Source: Streptomyces sp. AC1-42W (lineage in GTDB: Bacteria; Actinomycetota; Actinomycetes; Streptomycetales; Streptomycetaceae). Taken from it: DNA of 64,000 bases. Under the pieces are notes generated by a model, which was not told the DNA's origin, did no database searches, and was given only the letters and a program-made list of their open reading frames with translations. Numbering within the stretch: position 1 is the stretch's first letter; each line of letters starts with the position of its first letter. Below, piece by piece: positions 24,925-35,005 of the stretch. The position numbers were made by a program, and so were the translations under genes. The stretch is taken from positions 2,914,001 through 2,978,000 of the forward strand of contig NZ_QKWY01000002.1 in the NCBI RefSeq assembly GCF_003248355.1, written 5' to 3'.

Positions 24925-25893
24925 TTGAGCGCCGAAAAGTCTGTTCCCCACCGTCCGTTGGGCCCGGGTGGCCCCGAGGTGCCGGTACTGGCACTGGGGT
25001 CCTGGAACACCTGGGACCGGATGGACTTCGATGACGCGGTGTCGCTGGTGGCACGGGCAGCCGAGCTGGGCTGTGCCTTCTTCGACGTCGCGCACTACAA
25101 CATGGGCCCGCACGCGGAGAACGCCCGCACCGATCTGATCTTCGGCCGGGCCGTACGGGAGGCCGGGCTCGCCCGCGCCGACTGGCGGTTCTGCGGGAAG
25201 CTCTGGCTCTGGGACTACCCGGCGACCGGCTTCACGCAGCAGATGGAGACATCCCTGGAACGCGTCGGCGTCGAGAGCGCCGACATGGTCGTCGTCGGCG
25301 ACTACTTCGGCGACCTCGACGTCGAGCGGGTCGTCACCGACGTCGCCGAGCAGATCGAGGCGGGCCGCTTCACCACCTGGGGCGTCAACAACTGGCGCTA
25401 CGACGATCTGCGGGCCGCGCTCGACATCGCCCGCGCCCGCGGACTGGTGCCGCCCTCGTTCGCCCAGCTCAAGTACGGCCTGGTCCGCAGGTCCATGGCC
25501 GAGGGCCGCTACTACGCCCCCCTCTTCGAGTCGGGGGAGCTGGCCCTCCAGGCCTCCGACGTCTTCGAGGGCGGCATCCTGGTCGGAAACCTCCGGCCGA
25601 ACCGCAAGATCGGTGCCGACGTCGGCGGCATCCGGGAACGCGTCGCCGAGGCCTACCCGCGGGTCCGCGAGCTGGCGGAGAGCCTCGGGGCCACCCCGGC
25701 CCAGCTGGGCATCGCGTTCTGCCTGGCCAACCCGGCGACCGCGAACGTCCTGGTCGGGGTCTCCCGGCAGGCCCAGCTGGAGGACAACGCCGGCGCCGTC
25801 GCCCTGCTCGACCGGGTGGGCGCGGCGGCCCTGCGCGAGGCCGTGGCCGACCTCTGGCTCGACCGCGACGTCGCCCCGGACGGCACCTGGTGA
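24925..25893 (+). CDS. aldo-keto reductase, atypical, 322 aa
   Basis: Paralogue of 20427-21389: SWNTWDRMDF signature, FFDVAHY with the catalytic Tyr, the Lys in FCGKLWLW, and VLVGVSRQAQ near the C-terminus. As in its paralogue the usual catalytic His is missing (MVVVGDY at that place). TTG start supported by GGGAGG seven bases upstream. First of a two-gene unit with the methyltransferase-like gene 76 bases downstream. Confidence 0.8.
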   Translation: MSAEKSVPHRPLGPGGPEVPVLALGSWNTWDRMDFDDAVSLVARAAELGCAFFDVAHYNMGPHAENARTDLIFGRAVREAGLARADWRFCGKLWLWDYPATGFTQQMETSLERVGVESADMVVVGDYFGDLDVERVVTDVAEQIEAGRFTTWGVNNWRYDDLRAALDIARARGLVPPSFAQLKYGLVRRSMAEGRYYAPLFESGELALQASDVFEGGILVGNLRPNRKIGADVGGIRERVAEAYPRVRELAESLGATPAQLGIAFCLANPATANVLVGVSRQAQLEDNAGAVALLDRVGAAALREAVADLWLDRDVAPDGTW

Positions 25894-25969
25894 CCCGCCC
25901 GGTTCCGCCGGACCCCCGCCACCCCCGTACCCGCCCCACGACCACCCACCCCACCCGCAGGAGGACCGC

Positions 25970-26959
25970 ATGACCACCACGCCCACCCCCGCAACGCCCG
26001 ACCGCATCGTCGACATCGCGATCGGCTACATGGGTGCCAAGCAGCTCTTCGCCGCCGCCCGCACCGGCCTCTTCCGCGCCCTCGCGGACGGCGAGCGCGA
26101 CGTGGCCCAGATCGCCGCGGCGACCGGGCTCAGCGAGAAGATGTCCCGCATCCTGGCCGACTCCATGAACGGCCTGGGCCTGCTGGAGCGCGCCGAGGGC
26201 CGCTACCGGCTCGCCCCGGACGCCGCCGCCCACCTGAGCGGCGAGGGCGACCTCGACCTCCACCCCTTCCTCGGCTTCCTCAACGAGATCAGCTACGGCC
26301 ACTGGCTCCAGTTCGACGCCACCGTCGACACCACCAAGCCCGGCGAGCTGGCGATGGACGAGGGCCGCTGGGCGACCTTCATGGCCGGCGTCATGCGCTA
26401 CAACGCGCTGCACGCCGCCATGCTGGCCCGCTCCTTCGACTTCACCCCGTACAAGAGCCTGCTCGACCTCGGCGGCCTCTCGCCGGAATTCGCCCTCGGC
26501 GCGCTGCGGGCCAACCCGGAGCTGTCGGCCCGCTTCGTCTTCGACCCGGCCTCCACCGAGTCGCTCACCGAGGCGCTGGCGGCCGCCGGCTTCTCGGACC
26601 GGGCGACGATCGAGCCCGCGCCCACCGACGAGGCCGCTCCGGGCGGCGAGCACGACCTCGTCATGGTCAACCACGTGATCCACCGGTTCACCGCCGAGCA
26701 GAACCGCGCGATCCTCGTGAACGCCCGTGCCGCGGCGCGTCCCGGCGCGACCCTGCTCCTGCTGGACTTCCTGCTGGACGACGACGAGCGCCAGCGGCCG
26801 ATCGACGCCCTGCACGCGGGCGAGTACTTTGTCATCGACGGCACGGTCGTGTATCCGGAGGCCGAAGTCACCGGCTGGCTGGAGGCCGCTGGATGGCGCC
26901 GGCGTGAGGTGATCGCCCTGCCCGGAAGCCCCCGAGTCGTGGTCGCGGAAGCCGTCTGA
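25970..26959 (+). CDS. O-methyltransferase-family (family 2) protein, 329 aa
   Basis: An N-terminal dimerisation/winged-helix half (ELFAAARTGLFRALADG-type, read here as KQLFAAARTGLFRAL) and a C-terminal Rossmann half. The SAM motif normally written DxGGGxG reads DLGGLSP here, and the acid after strand 2 is VFDPAS. The His of the catalytic helix region is present (HVIHRFTAEQ). Length is slightly short for the family. It may be a true catechol/phenol O-methyltransferase or, given the altered glycine loop, one of the members recruited for decarboxylation or hydroxylation. Followed by a strong terminator. ATG has GGAGGA upstream. Confidence 0.78.
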   Translation: MTTTPTPATPDRIVDIAIGYMGAKQLFAAARTGLFRALADGERDVAQIAAATGLSEKMSRILADSMNGLGLLERAEGRYRLAPDAAAHLSGEGDLDLHPFLGFLNEISYGHWLQFDATVDTTKPGELAMDEGRWATFMAGVMRYNALHAAMLARSFDFTPYKSLLDLGGLSPEFALGALRANPELSARFVFDPASTESLTEALAAAGFSDRATIEPAPTDEAAPGGEHDLVMVNHVIHRFTAEQNRAILVNARAAARPGATLLLLDFLLDDDERQRPIDALHAGEYFVIDGTVVYPEAEVTGWLEAAGWRRREVIALPGSPRVVVAEAV

Positions 26960-26986
26960 CCTGCACGTTCTCCCTCGGCCCACCCA

Positions 26987-27030
26987 TGGCCCCGTCGCTC
27001 CCGAATTGGCCGCGACGGGGCCATTGCCTT
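26987..27030 (+). terminator. intrinsic terminator with T-tract
   Basis: Perfect 12-bp stem TGGCCCCGTCGC at 26987-26998 with its complement at 27012-27023, followed within a few bases by CCTTTTT. Ends the reductase/methyltransferase unit. Confidence 0.88.
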
Positions 27031-27051
27031 TTTGGCCGACGCCCGTAGACT
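27024..27051 (+). promoter_or_regulatory. promoter of the ABC importer operon
   Basis: TTGCCT at 27024-27029 and TAGACT at 27046-27051 with a 16-base spacer. The 5' untranslated region would be about 150 bases, long enough for post-transcriptional control, but I see no recognised riboswitch. Confidence 0.45.
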
Positions 27052-27208
27052 AACGCCCACGACACGTGAGGTGGCGGGCAGACCAACTCTTCCGCGCACC
27101 CACTCTCATAACTGCGCCGAGCGCTGTGACGGCGAGAGGGTCGGCGGTTCCCTTCCTCTCCCGCATCGATCCGGTACGAGCGCCCCTTCTTACGTGAGAG
27201 AAGACTCC

Positions 27209-28720
27209 ATGAAGCGAATCTGGAGAGCCACAGTTGTCGCGGTCGCCGCGATGGCGATGGCCGCGTGCACCAACACGACGACCTCCGGCAGCGGTACCGC
27301 GGACGAGGACATCAGGATAGGCACCCTCCTCGATGTCACCTCCTGGGACCCCGCCCAGGCCGACATCGGGTTCGACGGCCCCTACCTCTCGGCCCTCTAC
27401 GACCCGCTGATCTCCCTCGACAAGGAATCCAAGCCGGTCCCCGGCCTGGCCAAGGAGTGGAAGTACTCCGCGGACTTCCTGACCCTCACCATGGACCTGC
27501 GCACCGGGGTCGAGTTCAGCGACGGCCAGGCGTTCGACGCCGACGCCGCCGTGCAGAACCTCGAACACCTCAAGGCGGGCGTCCGCTCCGGCTCCACCTA
27601 CGACAACGTCACCGACATCAAGAAGGTGGACGCGGACACCATCGCCCTCCACCTGAAGAAGAAGGACGACGCCCTCCTCTACTACATGGGCATCGGCCGC
27701 AGCTGGATGGCCTCGCCCGCCGCGATCAAGGCGGACACCCTCGCCAACCAGCCGGTCGGCTCCGGCCCCTACACCTACGAGAAGGGCAAGTCGACCCCCG
27801 GCTCGGACTACGTCTTCGCCAAGAAGTCCGGACACTGGGACGACAAGACCTACCCCTTCTCCACCGTGCACATCCAGCCCATCGCCGACCCGACCGCCAG
27901 CTTCAACGCCATGCTCTCCGGCCAGCTGGACATCGCCTACGCCAACGCCGCGGACATCCCGCGCGCCAAGGACAACGGCTGGAACGTCGCCTCCGACGTC
28001 GCCACCTGGGTCGGCCTCCAGTACACCGACCGGACCGGCAAGCAGCTCAAGCCGCTGGGCGACGTCCGGGTGCGCCGCGCCATCAGCCACGCCTTCGACG
28101 GCGCAGCCATGCTCAAGTCCGTCGGCCAGAACGCCGGCGTCGCCACCAACCAGGTCTTCCCGGCCGGCCGCCCCGTCTACGACGAGACGCTGAACTCCCG
28201 GTACGCCTTCGACCTGGACAAGGCCAAGAAGCTCATGGCCGAAGCCGGCTACCCCGACGGCTTCAAGGTCACCATGCCGATGTCGTCGATCTTCCAGCCG
28301 TGGCAGCCCTCGGTCCAGCAGACCCTGGGCAAGATCGGGATCAAGGTGACCTGGAAGAACCTGTCACCCGCCGACTACCAGAAGAACGCCGCCACCTTCC
28401 CCATGTTCGTGGCGGTCCTGGCCCTGGACTCCAACCCGGCGGCCTCGGTCGACGGCCGGATCACCTCCCAGCAGTGGTTCAACCCGAACCCCTCCACCGA
28501 TGACTTCCCCAAGGTCAAGGAGCTGGTCGGCAAGATCGAGGCGGCCACCGGCGACGCCCAGGTGCCCCTCATCCAGCAGCTCAACAAGGAAATCACCGAA
28601 CAGGCCTGGCAGGACGTCTGGTACCAGGCGAACAACACCTACTTCAGCGTCAAGGGCATCACCGTCACCCCGATCACCGGAATGATGTTCCCGACCCTGC
28701 GGTTCGTCCAGCGCGGCTAG
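27209..28720 (+). CDS. ABC transporter substrate-binding lipoprotein, SBP family 5, 503 aa
   Basis: A lipoprotein signal (MKRIWRATVVAV... then lipobox AMAAC, Cys at about residue 17) followed by a family-5 solute-binding fold: TSWDPAQAD near the start, LDLRTGVEFSDG-like segment and DVRVRRAISHAFD. The family binds di- and oligopeptides, nickel, and also sugars or aromatic glycosides. It heads an importer operon within the catabolic island, so the ligand is probably the island substrate or a conjugate of it. Start ATG at 27209 chosen because it gives an intact signal peptide. Confidence 0.9.
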   Translation: MKRIWRATVVAVAAMAMAACTNTTTSGSGTADEDIRIGTLLDVTSWDPAQADIGFDGPYLSALYDPLISLDKESKPVPGLAKEWKYSADFLTLTMDLRTGVEFSDGQAFDADAAVQNLEHLKAGVRSGSTYDNVTDIKKVDADTIALHLKKKDDALLYYMGIGRSWMASPAAIKADTLANQPVGSGPYTYEKGKSTPGSDYVFAKKSGHWDDKTYPFSTVHIQPIADPTASFNAMLSGQLDIAYANAADIPRAKDNGWNVASDVATWVGLQYTDRTGKQLKPLGDVRVRRAISHAFDGAAMLKSVGQNAGVATNQVFPAGRPVYDETLNSRYAFDLDKAKKLMAEAGYPDGFKVTMPMSSIFQPWQPSVQQTLGKIGIKVTWKNLSPADYQKNAATFPMFVAVLALDSNPAASVDGRITSQQWFNPNPSTDDFPKVKELVGKIEAATGDAQVPLIQQLNKEITEQAWQDVWYQANNTYFSVKGITVTPITGMMFPTLRFVQRG

Positions 28721-28730
28721 TACCCGTACA

Positions 28731-28763
28731 GGCGGGGCCGCCCGGTCGCCGGGCGGCCCCGCC
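28731..28763 (+). terminator. perfect 15-bp hairpin between binding-protein and permease genes
   Basis: GGCGGGGCCGCCCGG (28731-28745) pairs completely with 28749-28763 around a TCG loop, with no T-tract. Between the first and second genes of an ABC operon such hairpins act as partial terminators or 3'-end stabilisers, raising the amount of binding protein over membrane parts. Confidence 0.78.
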
Positions 28764-28779
28764 GTCAGAGGGGCCCAAC

Positions 28780-29721
28780 ATGATCAGATTCACGATACGG
28801 CGACTGCTCTCCGGACTCGTCCTCCTGCTCGTCGTCACCTCCGCCACCTTCTTCCTGGCACACCTGGCCATCGGCGACCCCACCGCCGGCCTGCTCGGAA
28901 ACAACGCCACACCGGTACAGCGGGCGGCACTGCACGAGAAGCTCGGCCTGGACCGCCCGATCATCACCCAGTACTGGGACTGGTTCTCGCACGCCATCCG
29001 CGGCGACTTCGGCACGTCCTGGCGCAACTTCCAGCCCGTCTCGGACCAGATCGCCCTGCGCGTACCGGTCACCCTCTCGGTCGTGCTGGCCGCCACCCTC
29101 CTCGCCGCCGTGCTGGGACTGGTCGTCGGCGTCGCGACCGGGCTGCGCCCCGGCGGCCTCCTCGCCCGCGTCCTCAAGGTCGCCTCCGTCGTCCTCTTCG
29201 CGCTGCCCGGCTTCTGGGTCAGCCTCGTCCTCGTCATGACGTTCGCCGTGCGGCTCAAATGGTTCCCGGCGGTGGGCTACGTACCCTTCGGCCAGTCCCC
29301 GTCGGCCTGGCTCAGCTCCATCACCCTGCCGTCCGTCGCCCTGGCACTCGCCGCGATCGTCATGATCGCCGAACAGCTCAGCAACGGCTTCCTCGAAGTC
29401 AACAAGCAGGACTTCGTCCGCACCCTCAAGGCCCGCGGCCTGTCCTCCCGCCGCGTCACCCTGCACGTCCTGCGCAACGCCTCGCCCGCCGCGCTCACCG
29501 TCCTCGCGGTGATGTTCGTCGGACTGCTCGGCGGCGCCATCGTCGTCGAGATCATCTTCAACCTGCCGGGCATCGGAAGCCTCACCCAGTCCGCCTCCCA
29601 GATCGGCGACATCCCCATCCTCCTCGGCCTCACCGCCGTCACCGTCGTCTTCGTCGTCCTCATCAACTTCCTGCTCGACCTCGTGCTCGGGTGGATCAAC
29701 CCGAAGGTGCGCGAGATATGA
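28780..29721 (+). CDS. ABC transporter permease, DppB type, 313 aa
   Basis: Starts with MIRFTIRRLLSGLVLLLVVT as in DppB/OppB permeases, followed by about six membrane helices and the coupling-helix region with LEVNKQDFVRTLKARGLS and VLRNASPAALTVL. Forms the membrane channel with the DppC part of the next gene. Overlaps that gene by four bases (ATGA). Confidence 0.9.
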   Translation: MIRFTIRRLLSGLVLLLVVTSATFFLAHLAIGDPTAGLLGNNATPVQRAALHEKLGLDRPIITQYWDWFSHAIRGDFGTSWRNFQPVSDQIALRVPVTLSVVLAATLLAAVLGLVVGVATGLRPGGLLARVLKVASVVLFALPGFWVSLVLVMTFAVRLKWFPAVGYVPFGQSPSAWLSSITLPSVALALAAIVMIAEQLSNGFLEVNKQDFVRTLKARGLSSRRVTLHVLRNASPAALTVLAVMFVGLLGGAIVVEIIFNLPGIGSLTQSASQIGDIPILLGLTAVTVVFVVLINFLLDLVLGWINPKVREI

Positions 29722-31513
29722 CCGAAGCCGCACTGCCCGCAACGGACGCGGCGGCCGTCCGGGCCGACCAGCGACTGTGGGCGCGCTATCTGCGCCGCCC
29801 GCTCGGCGTCACCGCCCTGGCGGTGTTCCTGCTCGTCGTCATCGTCGGGCTCTTCGCCCCGCTGCTCGCTCCGCACGACCCCAACCTCGTCGACTACAAC
29901 CTCACCCAGGCACCGCCCGGCGCCGACCACTGGATGGGCGGCGACTCGGCCGGCCGCGACATCTTCAGCCGGCTGCTGTACGGCGCCCGGACCACCGTCT
30001 ACGGCGCGGCCGTCGCCTGCCTCGTGGGCGTCGGACTCGGCGTCCCCACCGGCGTCGCGGCCGGATACTTCGGCGGCCTCACCGACCGGATCAGCTCCTG
30101 GATCAGCGACGGCCTCCAGTCCGTCCCCGGCATGATCGTCCTGCTCATCGTCGCCGCCGGCACCGGCGCCGACTTCACGGTGCTGATGGTCACCGTGGGC
30201 GCCTTCATGGCCCCCGGCTACTACCGCATCTCCCGCTCCAAGGCACTCGCCGTCCGCAGGGAGCCCTACGTCGACGCCGCCCGCGTCGCCGGACTCACCC
30301 ACGGCCGGATTCTCCGGGCCCACATGCTCCGCGCCGTCCGCGCCCCCGTCATCATCCAGACCGCGCTCACCGCCGGCGTCGCCATGGGCATGCAGACCGG
30401 CCTCCAGTTCCTCGGCGTCGGCACCGCGTCCACGCCCGACTGGGGCCAGATGATGAACGACGGTTTCCGCACCATGGGAACCCACCCGCTCATCCTGCTG
30501 TGGCCCTCCGTCGCGCTCGGCGTGACCATCGCGGCCCTCGCGTTCATGGGCTCCACCCTCGCCGACCTGGTCAGCGCGCGCACCACCCCCGCGCCCCGCA
30601 GCCGCCGGGACAAGGCGGCCGACCGGCGCACCGAGGCCACCACCCCCGCCAGCGGCGAGCTGACCCACCCGGTGGAGGTGAGCGCGCTGCGCATCGAGAA
30701 CCTCCGCGTCGGCTACCGCACCCCGCAGGGCGACAAGCAGGTCGTCCGGGGCGTCAGCCTGGACGTCGCCCCCGGCGAGGTCCTCGGCATCGTCGGCGAG
30801 TCCGGCTCCGGCAAGTCCCAGACCATGTTCTCCGCGCTCGACCTGCTGCCCGACGAGGGCAGCGCCGCCGCGGACGGCATCTGGATCGGCGGCGAATCCG
30901 TGGCCGGCCTGCCGCGCGCCCGGCGCCATGCCCTGCTCGGCACCCGCATCGGCTACGTCCCCCAGGAGCCGATGAGCAACCTGGACCCCTGCTACACCAT
31001 CGGCCACCAGCTCACCGAGCCGCTGCGCGCGGTGCACGGACTGACCAAGGCCAAGGCCCGCGAACGCGCGCGCGAGGTACTGGTACGCGTCGGCATCACC
31101 GACCCCGAGCGCGTCATGGCCTCCTACCCGCACCAGGTCTCCGGCGGCATGGCGCAGCGCGTCCTGATCGCCGGCGCCGTCGCCGGCAAACCGGACCTGC
31201 TGGTCGCCGACGAGCCGACCACCGCGCTGGACGTCACGGTCCAGGCAGAAGTCCTCGAACTGCTGCGGGAACTCCAGCAGGAGTACGGGATGGCACTCGT
31301 CATCGTCACCCACAACTTCGGCGTGGTCGCCGACATCTGCGACCGGGTCGCGGTCATGAAGGACGGCCGGATCATCGAGTCCGGCACCGTCGAACGGATC
31401 TTCGCCGAACCCGGCGACCCGTACACCGCGGAACTCATCCGCGCCTCGCAGGACGACACGGAGAGCCGCGACGACCTCGACGCGGCCTGGCACGGGGCCC
31501 GGAAGGTGACGAC

Positions 31514-31517
<4 letters not shown>
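29718..31517 (+). CDS. DppC-type permease fused to DppD-type ATPase, 599 aa
   Basis: Residues 1 to about 295 are a DppC/OppC permease (GADHWMGGDSAGRD, FLGVGTAST, coupling helix YVDAARVAG). A charged linker (about 295-315) leads to an ABC ATPase with Walker A GESGSGKS, signature VSGGMAQRV, Walker B LLVADEPT and H-loop IVTHN. In most bacteria these are separate proteins; the fusion fixes one membrane half to one ATPase. The second ATPase follows with a 4-base overlap. Confidence 0.9.
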
Positions 31518-32416
<899 letters not shown>

Positions 32417-32424
32417 GGAAGACC

Positions 32425-33015
32425 ATGCCTAAAATCATTGACCACGATCAGCGCCGCCGGGAGATTGTCGCGGTCGCGAAGAAGCTCATCATCCAGGGCG
32501 GTTTCGAGGCCGCGACCATGCGCAGCATCGTCGCCGAGGCCGGCTTCGCCAACGGTGCGCTGAAGCGCTACTTCCCCAGCAAGGACAGCATAGTGGCCGC
32601 CACGTTCCAGAGCGTGCTGGCGGAGATGAGCGAGCAGATCGGTCCCAGCGAGCCGGCCCCCGACCCGCGCGAGGCCCTGCGCCACGACGTCGAGGCGACG
32701 CTGCCGCTGGACCAGTACCGCATCGACTCCGCCCGCGTGCTGCTCGCGCTGTGGGAGCACTCGGTGGCCAACGAGGAACTGGCGTCGCTCTACCGCGAAC
32801 ACCTCCACGTCTGGCGCCGCCGGCTCGCCGAGCGCATCGCCGCCGCGCGCGGCAGGGGCGAGACCCCGGACACGCCCGCGGTCTCCGAGCTGGCGGGGGA
32901 GGTGATCGGCGTCTCCATCGGCGCCAACGTCACCTCGCTGATGTTCCCCGACGGCGCGCTGATCCCCGAATACCGCGCCTACGTCGACCGGTTGATGCGC
33001 AACCTCGACAACTGA
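32425..33015 (+). CDS. TetR-family regulator, BetI-like, 196 aa
   Basis: N-terminal TetR helix-turn-helix: MRSIVAEAGFANGALKRYFPSKDSIV at about residues 32-57, with a helical ligand-binding C-terminal half. It lies inside the importer operon between the ATPase and an aldehyde dehydrogenase gene, so it probably represses this operon in response to substrate. No clear palindrome could be assigned to it. Confidence 0.87.
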   Translation: MPKIIDHDQRRREIVAVAKKLIIQGGFEAATMRSIVAEAGFANGALKRYFPSKDSIVAATFQSVLAEMSEQIGPSEPAPDPREALRHDVEATLPLDQYRIDSARVLLALWEHSVANEELASLYREHLHVWRRRLAERIAAARGRGETPDTPAVSELAGEVIGVSIGANVTSLMFPDGALIPEYRAYVDRLMRNLDN

Positions 33016-33079
33016 TCCGCCTCCGGCGGACCACCGGGCCCGCTCCGGGCCCCCGACGAAGACTTGACGAAGGACCGCC

Positions 33080-34528
33080 ATGCATGTGCGAGGCAGGCTG
33101 TTCATCGGTGGCGAGTGGACCGCCGCCGGTGACGGAACGGAGTTCACCACCCGCGACCCCGCCACCGGGGAGGTCCTGGGCACCTGTGCCCAGGCCGGAC
33201 CGGCCGAGACCGACGCCGCCGTCGACGCGGCCCGGCGGGCCCTGGCCGACCCGGCCTGGGCCGCGCTGTCCGCCGCCGAGCGGGCCCGGCTGCTGTGGCG
33301 GGTCGCCGATCTGATCGAACGGGACGCGGACCGGCTCGCCGAGCTGGAGACCCGCGACCAGGGCCAGCCCCTGGACGTGGCCCGGTCGGTGAGCGTCGCC
33401 GGGGCCGCGGAGCACTTCCGCTACTACGCGGGGTGGGTGACGAAGATCGAGGGCGCGGTCAGCCCGGTCTCCTTCCCCGACACCCTGCACTTCACCCGTC
33501 GCGAACCGGTCGGTGTGTGCGCGCTCATCACGCCCTGGAACTTCCCGCTGATGATCGCGGCCTGGAAGCTGGCACCCGCCCTGGCCTGCGGCAACACCGT
33601 GATCGTCAAACCGGCCGAGCAGACCCCGCTCACCACCGTGCACCTGGTGCGGCTGTGTGAGGAGGCCGGCTTCCCGCCGGGCGTCGTCAACCTCCTCACC
33701 GGCGGCCCGGCGACCGGCCGGGCGCTGGTCGAGCACCCCGGCGTGGACAAGGTCTCGTTCACCGGCTCCACCGAAGTGGGCCAGGAGATCGTCCGGGCCT
33801 CCGCGAACGACCTCAAGCGGGTCACCCTGGAACTCGGCGGCAAGGCACCCAGCATCGTCGCCCGCGACGCCGACATCGACGCCGCCGTCCGGGGCAATGT
33901 GCAGGGCGCCCTCCTCAACAGCGGCCAGGTCTGCGCCGCGTACTCCCGTTTCTACGTGGACGCGCGCCGCGCCGACGAGTTCACCGAGAAGCTGGCGGCG
34001 GCCGTCGCCGCCCTGCGCCTCGGCCCCGGCCTGTCCCCGGACACCCAGCTCGGCCCCCTGGTCAGCGACGAGCACCTGAACCGGGTGGACGGGCTGGTCC
34101 GCGCGGGCGTCGCCGAGGGAGCCGAAGTCGTCACCGGGGGAGCCCGTGCCGACGGACCGCTGTCGGCCGGGAACTTCTACCGGCCCACCGTGTTCACCGG
34201 GGTGCGCGACGAGATGGCGATCGCCCGTCAGGAGGTCTTCGGCCCCGTGCTGCCGGTGCTCACCTACGAGGACGAGGACGACCTCGCCGCGCGGGCCAAC
34301 GACACCCGCTACGGCCTGGCCGCCGCCGTCTGGACGCGCGACCTGAAGACCGCGCACCGGCTGGCGGCCGGGGTCCGGGCCGGCGCGGTGTTCGTGAACA
34401 TGCCGGCGATCCCCGACCCCGCGGCGCCCTGGGGCGGGTTCGGGGCGAGCGGCTGGGGCCGCGAGATGGGCGCGCACGCCCTGGACGTGTTCACCGAGAC
34501 CAAGGGGGTGTGGATTCACCATGGCTGA
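33080..34528 (+). CDS. aldehyde dehydrogenase, 482 aa
   Basis: Complete ALDH: TPWNFPLMIA, FTGSTEVGQ, ELGGKAP (catalytic Glu) and NSGQVCAA (catalytic Cys). Closest in character to gamma-aminobutyraldehyde/betaine-aldehyde type enzymes. In the importer operon after TetR. One of four ALDHs in the island, which implies several aldehyde intermediates or substrate-specific paralogues. Confidence 0.85.
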   Translation: MHVRGRLFIGGEWTAAGDGTEFTTRDPATGEVLGTCAQAGPAETDAAVDAARRALADPAWAALSAAERARLLWRVADLIERDADRLAELETRDQGQPLDVARSVSVAGAAEHFRYYAGWVTKIEGAVSPVSFPDTLHFTRREPVGVCALITPWNFPLMIAAWKLAPALACGNTVIVKPAEQTPLTTVHLVRLCEEAGFPPGVVNLLTGGPATGRALVEHPGVDKVSFTGSTEVGQEIVRASANDLKRVTLELGGKAPSIVARDADIDAAVRGNVQGALLNSGQVCAAYSRFYVDARRADEFTEKLAAAVAALRLGPGLSPDTQLGPLVSDEHLNRVDGLVRAGVAEGAEVVTGGARADGPLSAGNFYRPTVFTGVRDEMAIARQEVFGPVLPVLTYEDEDDLAARANDTRYGLAAAVWTRDLKTAHRLAAGVRAGAVFVNMPAIPDPAAPWGGFGASGWGREMGAHALDVFTETKGVWIHHG

Positions 34529-34547
34529 CCCGCGCGAGGAGACCGCG

Positions 34548-34931
34548 ATGACCGACCGTACCGAGGCGCACGACGCCGTCGAGGCCGCCGTGGAGGCGTA
34601 CGTGGCCGCGGTGAGCGCCGCCGACCCGGCGGCCGTCCGGGATGCCTTCCGGCCGGACGCGTACATGTGGGGCCATCTGGGCCCGGATCTGGTGTCGGCC
34701 CCGATCGAGGCGTTCTGCGAGGTGGTCGCCGCCGACACCGACCCCGCCGCGTGGACGTCCGGCTACACGTACACCGTCCGCTCCGTCGAGGTGAGCGGCG
34801 AGGTGGCCGTGGCCGTGCTGGAGGAGTACGGCTACCAGGGCCACGACTTCACCAACCACTTCTCGCTCGTGCGCGAGGACGGGCGGTGGCGGATCGCCGG
34901 CAAGACCTTCTTCCGCCACGACCCGAGCTGA
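34548..34931 (+). CDS. NTF2/SnoaL-like (DUF4440-type) protein, 127 aa
   Basis: Small cone-fold protein: EAAVEAYVAAVSAADPAAV, RPDAYMWGH, and C-terminal strands FSLVREDGRWRIAGKTFF. I chose the ATG at 34548 because GAGGAG lies six bases upstream; an earlier ATG at 34521 overlaps the aldehyde dehydrogenase gene and has a poorer site. Last gene of the importer operon. Function unknown. Confidence 0.75.
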   Translation: MTDRTEAHDAVEAAVEAYVAAVSAADPAAVRDAFRPDAYMWGHLGPDLVSAPIEAFCEVVAADTDPAAWTSGYTYTVRSVEVSGEVAVAVLEEYGYQGHDFTNHFSLVREDGRWRIAGKTFFRHDPS

Positions 34932-34943
34932 CCCGATCACGTA

Positions 34944-34982
34944 CGAAGGCGCCCCACCGGCCGGTCCGGTGGGGCGCCTTCG
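34944..34982. terminator. bidirectional terminator, 17-bp perfect stem
   Basis: 34944-34960 pairs fully with 34966-34982 around a five-base loop. Separates the convergent importer operon and glutamine-synthetase-like gene. Confidence 0.88.
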
Positions 34983-35005
34983 TGGGTTGCACGGCCGCTT
35001 ACGGC

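Noticed and set aside
22570..27053. Shared 11-base word TTAGTCTACGG / CCGTAGACTAA at 22570 and 27043 as a possible operator
   Set aside because: It fits a -10 hexamer TAGACT in each promoter, so shared promoter consensus explains it without a regulator.
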